From: an uncultured Alistipes sp.
Lineage (GTDB): Bacteria > Bacteroidota > Bacteroidia > Bacteroidales > Rikenellaceae
NCBI GenBank assembly: GCA_949285535.1
Contig: CASDZP010000013.1
Location: forward strand, 29,322 to 93,321
Length of the DNA stretch: 64,000 nucleotides
Direction of reading: 5' to 3'
Numbering within the stretch: the first letter of the stretch is position 1; every line of letters begins with the position of its first letter. Both the position numbers and the translations under genes were made by a program. The notes beneath the pieces were generated by a model, which was not told the DNA's origin, did not search any database, and worked only from the letters and a program-made list of their open reading frames with translations. Below, in pieces: positions 39,124 to 47,800 of the stretch.

Positions 39124-40998
39124 ATGGCTCTTCTCGAAAAAATAGACTCTCCGACCGACCTTAAAAAGCTCTCGATAGACGAGCTTCCGCTTCTGTGCGA
39201 CGAGTTGAGGGCGTTCATTATCGGTGAACTTTCGACCAACCCCGGCCACCTTGGGTCGAGTCTTGGGGCTGTGGAGTTGAGCGTGGCGCTGCACTATGTA
39301 TATGACACTCCCGACGACAAACTCGTGTGGGACGTGGGACATCAGGCATACGTGCATAAGATTCTGACAGGCAGAAGAGACGTTTTCCACACCAACCGTA
39401 AGACGGGTGGTATCAGCGGCTTTCCGCGACGCTCCGAAAGTCCGTATGACGCTTTCGGTGGTGGTCACTCCTCTGTTTCCATATCGGCGGCTTTGGGTAT
39501 GGATGTCGCCTCACAGCTGAAAGGCGAAAAACGTAAATGCGTGGTCGTGATAGGCGACGGCGCAATGACGGGCGGTCTCGCTTTCGAGGGTATCAACAAT
39601 GCTGGCGTTGAGGCGGGTGACCTGCTCGTGATACTCAACGATAACGACATGTCGATAGACCCCAATGTCGGCGCGCTGAACAGATACCTGCTCTCGATAA
39701 CCACATCAAGACGATATAACCGTTTCAAAAACAAGACGCAGAACATCCTGCGAGCCTTCCCGTTCCTGTTCAAGGTGATAGACCGCTCGGTGGCGGGTGT
39801 GAAACGTTTTCTGTTGCAGAGAAGTAATTTCTTCGAGTCACTCGGATTCAGATATTTCGGACCTATCGACGGTCACGATGTCAAAAAACTTGTGAAGGTG
39901 TTGCAGGACCTCAAACAGATAGAGGGTCCGAAGTTGTTGCACGCCCTTACGGTCAAAGGAAAGGGATATGCCCCCGCCGAACAGAGCCAGACCACATGGC
40001 ACGCACCAGGCGTTTTTGACCCCGACACGGGACGACGCAAACGTGTAAAAGCGAACAGCCGAAAATTTCAGGATGTTTTTGGCGAGACACTGCTCGAACT
40101 CGCCCGCCTCAATCCGTCTATTGTAGGTGTGACACCCGCGATGCCGACAGGTTGCTCGATGAACATAATGCAGGCGGAGATGCCCGACAGAGTATTCGAT
40201 GTAGGGATAGCCGAGGGTCACGCCGTCACATTTTCGGGCGGACTTGCGGCTCAGGGTATGCTTCCGTTCTGTAACATATATTCATCGTTCATGCAACGAG
40301 CCTACGACAATGTCATTCACGACATCGTGCTCCAAGGCGTAAACGTTGTGTTGTGTCTCGACCGAGCGGGTCTTGTCGGTGAAGACGGTGCCACACATCA
40401 CGGCTCGTTCGACATAGCCTTCTTCAGAGCCATCCCCGATATAACCATAGCGTCGCCGTTCGATGAACATGAGTTGAGAAACCTTATGTACTCTGCACAG
40501 GCGAAACCATGCGGCGCATACGTGATAAGATACCCCCGTGGCGAGGGTTACAGAGGCGAAGAGTGGCGTAATGAGTTCGAGATGATAGAGCGAGGCAAGT
40601 CTCGTACGCTCCACAGCGGAAATCAGGCGGCTATGTTGAGCTTCGGACCGATAGGCAACGAGGCGGCGGACGCCATAGACGAACTCGTGGAAGAGGGTTA
40701 CTCGATAGAACATGTCGATTTACGTTTCGCGAAACCTCTCGACACCGATATGCTTAACGACATCTGGAGCCGATTCGATAAAATCATGACACTCGAAAAC
40801 GGTGTGATAAACGGCGGTGTCGGAAGCGCTATACTCGAACACTTCTCCACACTTGAACAGAACAGACCTCACAGAGTAGTGAGACTGGGTCTGCCCGACA
40901 AGTTCGTACAACACGGTCCCGTGGATGAACTTGCGACAATATGCGGCATAGACAAAAACGGCATAAAACGGGAATTGAAAAAACTCATTTCGGATTAA
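39124..40998 (+). CDS. dxs: 1-deoxy-D-xylulose-5-phosphate synthase
   Basis: A 624-residue thiamine diphosphate enzyme making DXP from pyruvate and glyceraldehyde 3-phosphate, the entry to the MEP pathway. It shows VWDVGHQAYVHKILTGRRD, GDGAMTGGLAFEGINNAG (ThDP/Mg), DRAGLVGEDGATHHGSFD and IRYPRGEG. The length is normal. A TATCTTTG -7 element at 39093-39100 lies 23 bp before the ATG with a poor -33. The divergent neighbour ispG belongs to the same pathway. Confidence 0.98.
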   Translation: MALLEKIDSPTDLKKLSIDELPLLCDELRAFIIGELSTNPGHLGSSLGAVELSVALHYVYDTPDDKLVWDVGHQAYVHKILTGRRDVFHTNRKTGGISGFPRRSESPYDAFGGGHSSVSISAALGMDVASQLKGEKRKCVVVIGDGAMTGGLAFEGINNAGVEAGDLLVILNDNDMSIDPNVGALNRYLLSITTSRRYNRFKNKTQNILRAFPFLFKVIDRSVAGVKRFLLQRSNFFESLGFRYFGPIDGHDVKKLVKVLQDLKQIEGPKLLHALTVKGKGYAPAEQSQTTWHAPGVFDPDTGRRKRVKANSRKFQDVFGETLLELARLNPSIVGVTPAMPTGCSMNIMQAEMPDRVFDVGIAEGHAVTFSGGLAAQGMLPFCNIYSSFMQRAYDNVIHDIVLQGVNVVLCLDRAGLVGEDGATHHGSFDIAFFRAIPDITIASPFDEHELRNLMYSAQAKPCGAYVIRYPRGEGYRGEEWRNEFEMIERGKSRTLHSGNQAAMLSFGPIGNEAADAIDELVEEGYSIEHVDLRFAKPLDTDMLNDIWSRFDKIMTLENGVINGGVGSAILEHFSTLEQNRPHRVVRLGLPDKFVQHGPVDELATICGIDKNGIKRELKKLISD

Positions 40999-41059
40999 CA
41001 TCGGACACCGTATTAAACAAGACTATCTGCCACTACACATCGTATCATATAAAAACAGA

Positions 41060-41090
41060 CAAAGCCGGGTTTCACAACCGGGCTTTGCCT
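41060..41090 (+). terminator. dxs terminator
   Basis: CAAAGCCGGGTT (41060-41071) can pair with AACCGGGCTTTG (41076-41087) apart from the central bases. It lies 62 bp past the dxs stop; the T-tract after it is weak, while A-rich sequence precedes it. Confidence 0.65.
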
Positions 41091-41210
41091 TAGAAAGTAT
41101 GGCTTACTTCCGTTTCCAATTATTATATTGACTATTGACCTTGTAACTACTTTATGTTTTATGTCGATAAGCGGACTTTGTTCCGCAGGTTTAAACGTGT
41201 ACAGCTGTGT

Positions 41211-41350
41211 TGATTGTCATACATTGATCTTGATTGTCATATTTTGATTATCACGATTTGATGTAATTATTTGACTATCATATCTTGATTGACTATCATA
41301 CTTTAACAATCATACTTTGGTTGTCATATTTTAACTGTTATGCTTTGTCA
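41211..41350. repeat. Degenerate short tandem array between convergent genes
   Basis: About eight imperfect units of the form A(C/T)TATCATA(C/T)TTTG at 41212, 41232, 41247, 41274, 41292, 41306, 41321 and 41334, spaced 13-27 bp apart. The rest of the 404-bp gap between dxs and the regulator gene holds the dxs terminator and no gene. Both neighbouring genes end here, so the array is not a promoter operator for either. Confidence 0.7.
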
Positions 41351-41402
41351 GTCACGTTTAATGAACCGCAATACCTAAATATTGTCATCCGTACTGCTTG
41401 TT

Positions 41403-42023
41403 CTACTCATCGTTTCTGCTTATCAGAGAACTTATTTCGTCAAATTCGACCAGCTTGTTAACAATGGCGTATATTGTCAGACCCGCCGCCGAATGTATCT
41501 GAAGTTTCGACGCTATGTTTCGACGGTGTGTTATCACGGTGTGTGTCGAGATACATAACGTGTCGGCTATCTGCTTGTTGGTGAGTCCTTTTACCACACC
41601 TACCACAATCTCTTTCTCACGACTGCTCAATGCGTTCGCTGTCGGCTCTTTGGCTTTCTCGTCCGCACCCGCAAGACGTGTTATCTTATCGTTTATCTGT
41701 TCGGCGGAGTCATAGAGGCTTATTGTTGCGTCATAGAGCTTTGTCACCGCCTCATCGACAAGCGTGTTCGAGAGTGCCACGCATCTGAGGGTTTCGGGTT
41801 CGACCTCCGCTTTTATCTGCGAGAGTGAGAAGTGCGCCGTCAGAGACGGATTTATTATCAGAATATCAGGCTTGTGCCACCTCAACAGCGACGGCAGGTT
41901 CGATACTTCCGATACCTCTTCTATCTGAATGTCGAGCGCGTCTATTCTTTTGAGCACCGCCAACATGCCGCTTCGTATTATCAGCGACGGCTCGGCAACC
42001 ACTATTTTCACGCTCCTGCCCAT
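41403..42023 (-). CDS. LuxR/NarL-type regulator with degenerate receiver domain
   Basis: A 206-residue two-domain regulator. The N-terminal half has the receiver layout (VKIVVAEPSLIIRSGMLAVL; KPDILIINPSLT), but the usual acidic pair is Glu-Pro (11-12) and the phosphorylated Asp is Asn58, so normal phosphorylation is unlikely. The C-terminal HTH is intact: LSSREKEIVVGVVKGLTNKQ, ISTHTVITHRRNI. Its ATG touches the last base of the hemerythrin gene stop region, so the two are translationally linked; it may act with or on the hemerythrin protein's signal. Confidence 0.88.
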   Translation of the reverse strand: MGRSVKIVVAEPSLIIRSGMLAVLKRIDALDIQIEEVSEVSNLPSLLRWHKPDILIINPSLTAHFSLSQIKAEVEPETLRCVALSNTLVDEAVTKLYDATISLYDSAEQINDKITRLAGADEKAKEPTANALSSREKEIVVGVVKGLTNKQIADTLCISTHTVITHRRNIASKLQIHSAAGLTIYAIVNKLVEFDEISSLISRNDE

Positions 42024-42703
42024 TATTCGACCTCCAGTTTCTTTATCGCGGGGACGAAGAGCAGGTCTTCGACCTTGTTGTGTGACGCCAAATCCTGTTC
42101 ACACAGAAATATGTCGAACAGAACGCCGTTCAGTTCATTGCCTCCCGCTCCGGGATAATACTTGATGATTATATTTTTCAGCTCCGTTAGTTTCGACTCG
42201 ATTTTGTCGTGCTGTTTGCTGAAAAGGTCTATCGAGTACTCTTCGGAGCGTCTGTTTTCGAGCAGATTTCGGACATACGGGAATACGTTTTGTTCTTCAT
42301 ATTCCATGTGTTTGCGCACCTCGGAGCAATAGTCGTCGAAAAATCTGGTCATCGCTTTGGCGACATCCTCGCTTACGTCAAACATCGCCTTTGTAAGGCT
42401 GTTTCTTATTGCGGGGAGGCGGAAATTTAGATAATAGTCGTGTGAGCTGTGGAGGTAATCCATCATCGCACGGAGAGAGAACGATTCGAGACTCGGCTCG
42501 AACGATTCCTCATCCATGAACAGGTTTACGACGGCGAGAAAGGTATCCGTATCGACATTGTTGAGGCGACACACCTCTCCTATCGACTTGTCAGCAAAGC
42601 CGAGAGATATTCCGAAACGGCTCAACACCAACAGCACCTGATAGTTATCATTTATCAGGTCGCTCATGATGTCGCTATCCTTATATCTTCCGAGTCTGTG
42701 CAT
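42023..42703 (-). CDS. Hemerythrin-domain protein, RIC-like
   Basis: A 226-residue protein. The N-terminal region (about 25-60) is like the ScdA/RIC N-domain (RFGISLGFADKSIGEVCRLN) but lacks the Cys-Cys motif. The rest is a hemerythrin HHE domain with likely di-iron ligands His88, His132, Glu136, His165, His208 and Glu212. RIC/YtfE proteins respond to nitric oxide and help repair iron-sulphur centres; a similar stress role here is inference. It leads a two-gene operon with the pseudo-receiver regulator and has a promoter within an inverted repeat. Confidence 0.85.
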   Translation of the reverse strand: MHRLGRYKDSDIMSDLINDNYQVLLVLSRFGISLGFADKSIGEVCRLNNVDTDTFLAVVNLFMDEESFEPSLESFSLRAMMDYLHSSHDYYLNFRLPAIRNSLTKAMFDVSEDVAKAMTRFFDDYCSEVRKHMEYEEQNVFPYVRNLLENRRSEEYSIDLFSKQHDKIESKLTELKNIIIKYYPGAGGNELNGVLFDIFLCEQDLASHNKVEDLLFVPAIKKLEVE

Positions 42704-42717
42704 AAAATTTTTTTTTG

Positions 42718-42748
42718 CAAAAATACGAACTGGGGTAATCGGTCACAA
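42718..42748 (-). promoter_or_regulatory. Promoter of the hemerythrin-regulator operon
   Basis: On the minus strand TTG (42748-42746), 20 bp, then TATTTTTG (42725-42718), 15 bp before the ATG. This matches the Bacteroidetes consensus. Confidence 0.7.
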
Positions 42749-42788
42749 TACCGTAAGTTAGGTATTTCTCCTTTTGAGCTATTGTGAC
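42742..42788. promoter_or_regulatory. Inverted repeat over the -33 box, candidate operator
   Basis: GTCACAATA (42742-42750) and TATTGTGAC (42780-42788) are perfect 9-bp inverted arms with 29 bp between. The inner arm contains the -33 TTG of the hemerythrin promoter. TCACA/TGTGA half-sites recall Crp/Fnr-family operators, but the spacing is too wide for one dimer, so two sites or DNA looping would be needed. Confidence 0.5.
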
Positions 42789-42843
42789 TTACACACAAAG
42801 GTAACGACAACTTTTTACATTTTATTACTACCGTTCATTATCA

Positions 42844-43020
42844 CGAGGCGATAGCGTGATGATGCCGACTTCGTAAAAGACAATGAGCCAACCGAATATG
42901 ACATGGTCAGAAGGGGCTGTGCCCCCTCGTTTTGGTTACTTTGTCGAGTGACAAAGTAACGCCGTCGGCAGACCCCTCGGAGAGCCCCGCGGGAGCGGCT
43001 GTCGGCAGACCCGTCGGAGA
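42844..43020 (-). repeat. Tail-copy element, copy E (downstream of hmuV)
   Basis: On the minus strand from the hmuV side: about five degenerate 11-bp units (42960-43020, ending GACCCGTCGGAGACAC as in copy A), H1 (42935-42960, with loop GAGT and not GAGG), H2 (42913-42925), TGACATGGTC, AATGAGCCAAC and a GAGGCGATA trace at 42845-42853. The distal GGGGTACGC motif is missing. The array ends at the same sequence as copy A, which fixes the junction. Confidence 0.9.
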
Positions 43021-43236
43021 CACCCGCGGCAAACGTGTCGGTACGGCATATCAGCTTCCCTCGGATGAGATTATATATGTTCCCGAATAGCGGATTGAAA
43101 TAGTACTTATTAAAAAGTCCGCCTGAAATAATCAGACGGACTTTTTAAAAGTACTATTTCAATCCGTTATTCGGGAACATATATAATCTCGCCCGAGGGA
43201 AGCTGATACGCCGTACCGACACGTTTGCCGCGGGTG
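43021..43236. repeat. Long palindrome: hmuV 3' end plus inverted copy
   Basis: The end of hmuV with flank (43129-43236) is mirrored at 43021-43128. The copied reading frame stays open and gives TRGKRVGTAYQLPSDEIIYV then PE and a stop, with one residue changed (GGC to GAT, Gly to Asp) and TAA changed to TAG. The centre is the hmuV terminator. Confidence 0.95.
43112..43146 (-). terminator. hmu operon terminator
   Basis: AAAAAGTCCG (43112-43121) pairs with CGGACTTTTT (43137-43146), with inner CTGA/TCAG pairing. It lies 21 bp past the hmuV stop and is the centre of the hmuV-tail palindrome. Confidence 0.88.
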
Positions 43237-43493
43237 CCGCTGCTTTCCTGATTTTCCGACGGGGTGTATTTCTCGATTTTTTCGCCTTTCTTTGTTATTA
43301 TCTCCATCTGCTCGGTGCCTGGGTTCTTTACCACCGTGAAGTCTTCCTGCGAAAATATCTCGTTCATGTCGAAACGTGTCACGAGAGCCACCATGAGAGC
43401 GACGGCAAAGACCATAGCCACATCGAACAGATTGGTGAGGACCGCCATAGGGTCGTGATCCTCCTCCACAAGCAATCTTCTCTTTCGTGCCAT
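43167..43493 (-). CDS. hmuV: DUF2149 protein, HmuV-like
   Basis: A 108-residue protein with one membrane segment (about 18-40, AVLTNLFDVAMVFAVALMVALV) and a periplasmic tail, ExbD-like in layout and matching DUF2149. It lies 6 bp after the MotA/TolQ/ExbB gene, as in the Porphyromonas gingivalis hmu operon (hmuS-T-U-V). An ExbB/ExbD-like pair could supply proton-driven energy to the HmuS machine; that is inference. Its tail is copied inverted beside element E. Confidence 0.82.
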   Translation of the reverse strand: MARKRRLLVEEDHDPMAVLTNLFDVAMVFAVALMVALVTRFDMNEIFSQEDFTVVKNPGTEQMEIITKKGEKIEKYTPSENQESSGTRGKRVGTAYQLPSGEIIYVPE

Positions 43494-43499
43494 GTCAAA

Positions 43500-44090
43500 C
43501 TACTTTTTCAGCTCTTTGAGCGATTCGGTTACATACTCCAGAATATTCATGTCGTCGGCATACCAACGCTGTTTCACCTGCAACGTTATGAACCCGACCG
43601 CGCCTATCACTATGCCGACAACCGTAGTGGCAAACGCCACCTGCATGTTCTGCGCCATAGACGCCACATCGCCCGTAGCCAGACCCGTAAGGGCGGGACC
43701 CATGGGTATGAGCGTACCCATAAGACCGAGCATCGGACCTATCTTCACCAACAGTTTCGATTTGCCCAGCTCTTTGTCGGCGACAATCTCGTAATCGCCC
43801 AGTTGTCTGTCGAGTGCGGGCGCCGACTCACGCGAGCGAGAGACGCGTTCGAGAGCGGTTATCAGCTCGTTGTTTCTGGGATAGCTGTCGAGAGTGTCGA
43901 GAAACGATACCACAGAGACTTCGTCGAGAGCCCTGCGAACCTTTACGTTCACCTTCGAGCGGCTGACATAGCGACCGTAAAAGCCGCCTATCATCATCAG
44001 AGAGCGAACGAAGAAGAACAACAGAAAAACAATCACGGGGACAAGCATGCCTGTCGAGAGCCAGTAGAGGGCGTTATTGATAAAATCCAT
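43500..44090 (-). CDS. hmuU: MotA/TolQ/ExbB proton channel family protein, HmuU-like
   Basis: A 196-residue protein with three membrane segments (about 13-35, 118-140, 150-175) and the family pattern KLLVKIGPMLGLMGTLIPMGPAL and VAFATTVVGIVIGAVGF. ExbB-type subunits form proton channels with an ExbD-type partner, here probably the DUF2149 protein. Gene order and spacing (7 bp before, 6 bp after) place it in the hmu operon. Confidence 0.88.
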   Translation of the reverse strand: MDFINNALYWLSTGMLVPVIVFLLFFFVRSLMMIGGFYGRYVSRSKVNVKVRRALDEVSVVSFLDTLDSYPRNNELITALERVSRSRESAPALDRQLGDYEIVADKELGKSKLLVKIGPMLGLMGTLIPMGPALTGLATGDVASMAQNMQVAFATTVVGIVIGAVGFITLQVKQRWYADDMNILEYVTESLKELKK

Positions 44091-44097
44091 AAGTCGC

Positions 44098-44820
44098 TTA
44101 TTTTGATGTTTTGTTTAAAATCCTTTTTATTCGGTTGTTTATTTTGTGCTTTGTCTTAAAGAGAACCATTCCGCAAAGGGCGAGAACCGATACCAGCGCC
44201 AACAGAATGAGCATCGGTGCAAACTCCAGCTCTATGTGGCTCGACGAGACGCTGTATGACGCTATCGAGGCGTTCACGAAGAGTCCGATAAAGAGTATCA
44301 CCATGTCGAGGAGTATTTTTGCTTCGAGTTTTGTGCTTTCACCGGGCATGAGGTAGCCGAGCAACAGCGAGAAACCCATTATCACGCCGAATATCAGTGC
44401 GGAATATATCAACGCTGTGGTGACAAACTCACGCCCCGCCGACGCCTTGAAGAACAACAGCTCAAAATATGCCACGGCAAAGAAACAGACCACGCCTGGA
44501 AGCACTTTCAGCACGAAAACGCTCCTTTTGCGTCGCTCTTTGGGCATAAAATAGTTGTCGAGTACGAATATCGTTATGAATATCCCCGCTACCGCCTCAA
44601 GCGTTATCAGCAACGCTCCGTCCGCCACCAGAGAGGTGTCCGCCAGCAACGACGCAATCACATCGCCCCGCGTCTCGACAACGAGCGGCCATATCGCAAA
44701 GGCAACCGCGGCGGGCACGGCGGCGTAGAGCGCCATGACGGACGCCCTGCGCGTGAGTGCCGCGTTGACACAGTATTTGGCGAGCGCCAATACGAATATG
44801 AACTGAAGAAACTGTTCCAT
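44098..44820 (-). CDS. hmuT: Polytopic membrane protein, HmuT-like
   Basis: A 240-residue protein with about seven hydrophobic segments and no soluble domain. I recognise no motif; the name follows its place between hmuS and the ExbB-like gene, as in P. gingivalis. Its ATG overlaps the last base of the hmuS stop (TAATG), so translation is coupled. It may scaffold HmuS at the membrane, which is a guess from context. Confidence 0.65.
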   Translation of the reverse strand: MEQFLQFIFVLALAKYCVNAALTRRASVMALYAAVPAAVAFAIWPLVVETRGDVIASLLADTSLVADGALLITLEAVAGIFITIFVLDNYFMPKERRKRSVFVLKVLPGVVCFFAVAYFELLFFKASAGREFVTTALIYSALIFGVIMGFSLLLGYLMPGESTKLEAKILLDMVILFIGLFVNASIASYSVSSSHIELEFAPMLILLALVSVLALCGMVLFKTKHKINNRIKRILNKTSK

Positions 44821-47800
44821 TACTCTCTCTTTCTGCGTTTAATGACAAGTACGACAAGCAGAAACACCACTACGCCTATCATCACGTATATCGCATAACC
44901 GACGTTGTCGCTCTTTTCGGCACGCTGTGAGCTTTTATCGGATGTCGCCTCCTCTTTTTTGAGGACGGTGCTTTTCTTGTCGCTTTCGAGTTTCACTTCA
45001 CGAGCTGCCGAGATGCTTTCCTTATAACTTTTCGCCTGTTCGGGTGACACTTTCGAGGCTATAAAGGCTCTCAACTTGGCGTTGTCGCAGACGAAACCGC
45101 TGCATGCCGCCTCTTTCTCGTTCACCAGTTCGGTATGGAGACGCGCCACGTCGCTTATCTGCTCGTCACTCGCCTGCCACATTCCCTTGCGTGCCGCCTC
45201 AAGCATCACGGCGGTCATCTCCTGAAGGGCGTAGGCGTTCTTCTGCTCGAAGCTCTCCTTTATACCCATATCGAACTCGTCCTTGACGTATATGTCATAG
45301 TATCTGTTCCATATATGGTTGTCGATTGCGGAGGGCTTCATGCTGTTCCAGCCGTAGGTGTTGCGGAATGTCTCGGCGAAGTGCTCCATCGAGCTTGCCT
45401 CTCCTTTCATCATCTCGGCTATATATTTGGGGTTGAACAGCGTGGAGTTGCTTTCGACACCGATTGCCTCTTTCAGCTCCTGTACTTTGGGGCGTGATGT
45501 GTTGCGGAAGTCGTTGAAGTATGCGGCGGGGTCGTTGCCCGTCACGCTCTCGACAGCCGCGGATAGTCCGCCCATGAACTCATATACGTGGTCGAGGCTC
45601 AAGGGTCCCCATGTGTTGCTTGAGCGGGGCTGCACCACCACCGAGGTGTTGAGCAGAGCCGCCTCAAAGACGCCCTCGTGCATCGCGCCCCAGTCGCTAC
45701 CGCCGTCAGCCGAATATATCGCGCCCATGTTCTCGATATATTGCGTGGCTATGGCGTTACGGTCATCCCAGCTGTCGCCTTTCTCAACCATACCCATGAT
45801 TCCCGTGCCGTAGTTTCCGTTAACGCCGCCGAAGATACGCTCCGACGAGTAACGGCGCGCCTCCGCTGGCGAGAACCCTTTTTCGAGCAACAGCTTTTCG
45901 GCATCCTTGAAACCTTTGCTGACATAGTTGGCGCCATTCTCGTCGCCCGCCTCCGCCGCCATTCTGACGGCTCTGTTTATCAGTTCGAGGCGAGAGGCGG
46001 CAATGTCACGCAGCTGTCCCGATGTCTGAACCACCACATCGATACGGGGACGTCCAAGCTCCGAGGCGGGTATGAGGCGCAACGAGCGAATGTAGCCGAA
46101 ACCGTCACGCAACGGCTCGACACCCAACAGCGACAGTATCTGTGCCATCGTGGCTCCCTCGCTCGATATAAAGTCCGTTGACCAGAGCGTGAAGCTGACT
46201 TTTTCGGGATATTTGCCCGTGCGTTCATATTCTGCCGCAAGCAGATTGTCAGCCAGACGGCGACCCACCTGCCATGATTCGGGCGTGGGTGTCGTTTCGG
46301 GGTTTATCGAGTAAAAATTACGTCCTGTGGGAACGGCTTTCGGGTTCACAATGGGGTCGCCCGCGCTCGAGGGCTCTATGTATCCGCCGTCAAGCGCGGT
46401 GAGCAGAGCTTTTGTCTCGAGCGATGTGCTCGCTCCGATGTCGTTTTTAAGGCTCGGTATGGCATATATAGCCTCTCGGAGACTCAAAAGAGCCGACGAG
46501 AGTTCAAGGTCTTTTCTTGCCTGCTCGTCCATACCCTGACGCTCATCCATAGAGGCGGGTTTTGCCTGCGCCATCTTCTCCATCATGGATACAGACGCCT
46601 CTGCGGGCTGTGTGGTGACGGTGTCTGCGGGGGTGTCGGGCAACAGACGACCGTTCTCGCCCAAAAAGCGGGGAAGGGTGTCTCTTTTTTGGGTCGCCGC
46701 GTTCATCATGCCGCGCATCATGGCTTTTTTACGCTCCGTCTCACGAGCCTGACCCGCAATTGTTTTTTCAAGTGTCACCATGTCGGCGGGCGACATTAGC
46801 GACGAGAGTACACTCTGCGGGGTAGCGCCTTTCAGCACCTTGTTTATCGCCGCCTCCGCTGTAGCATGGTAACGGCTCTTTATAAAGAGAGGGTTATCCA
46901 TATTCTTACGGTCGATACGTCCGTGCGCCGCATCTGCCGACGCAAGCGAGTAGCTCACGGCGTCTATCGACATGAGCCGTACCGTGTTGTCTATATTTTC
47001 GGCTGAATAGGGAACGCCGAGAGTATAGAGACCGTCAATAACTTTCGAGTCGTTAATCTCCTCGACATGGATATGCACCTTTTCTATATCTTCATCCGAG
47101 AGGTTGGTTGTCGAGTCGAGTCCGAGCGACGATATGATGTTCTCTTTTGCCGCGAGTTCTGTAATGGTGGCACGGTAGCCCTCCTTTACCGCTCCCTCCT
47201 CGGTCGATTCAAAGCGGTGTATTCGTTCCTGAAGCATGCGCAGATTGTCGTGCAGTTCGCTCTGCATGAAAGGCGCGGTCAGGTGGTCTATTAGCGTTGC
47301 GTATGTTCGGCGTTTGGCGATGATACCCTCGCCGATGTTGTTTATCGTGTATATATAGAAGTGCGGCATGTCACCCACCAGCACATCGCTCCAGTCATAG
47401 TCGGAGAGAGCAAGCTGTTTCCCAGGTATGAATTCCAGATTTCCGTGCGTACCGAAGTGCATGAGCGCGTCCGCGCCGAAACCTTTGCGAGTCCAGAGGT
47501 ATGATGCCACGTAAGGATAGGTGGGCGCGCCCTCTACGCCGTGCATAATCTTTTCGGTGTCGTCACCTACGGCGGGAAGAGGTTGCGGCAGTATCACCAC
47601 GTTACCGAAACGGATACGTGCGACGGCTATATACTTTCGACCCTCTTTCTCGACACCCATATAGTCGCCGGGAGCCTCGCCGTAACGGGCTTTCATGTCG
47701 GCGACAAGTTTTTCGGGCAGTATCTCGGCGCACCATGAGGCGAACGTATCGACAGGCACAAGTTCGGGGTCGCCGTTTTTCAGAAATTCGTCATAGGCTC

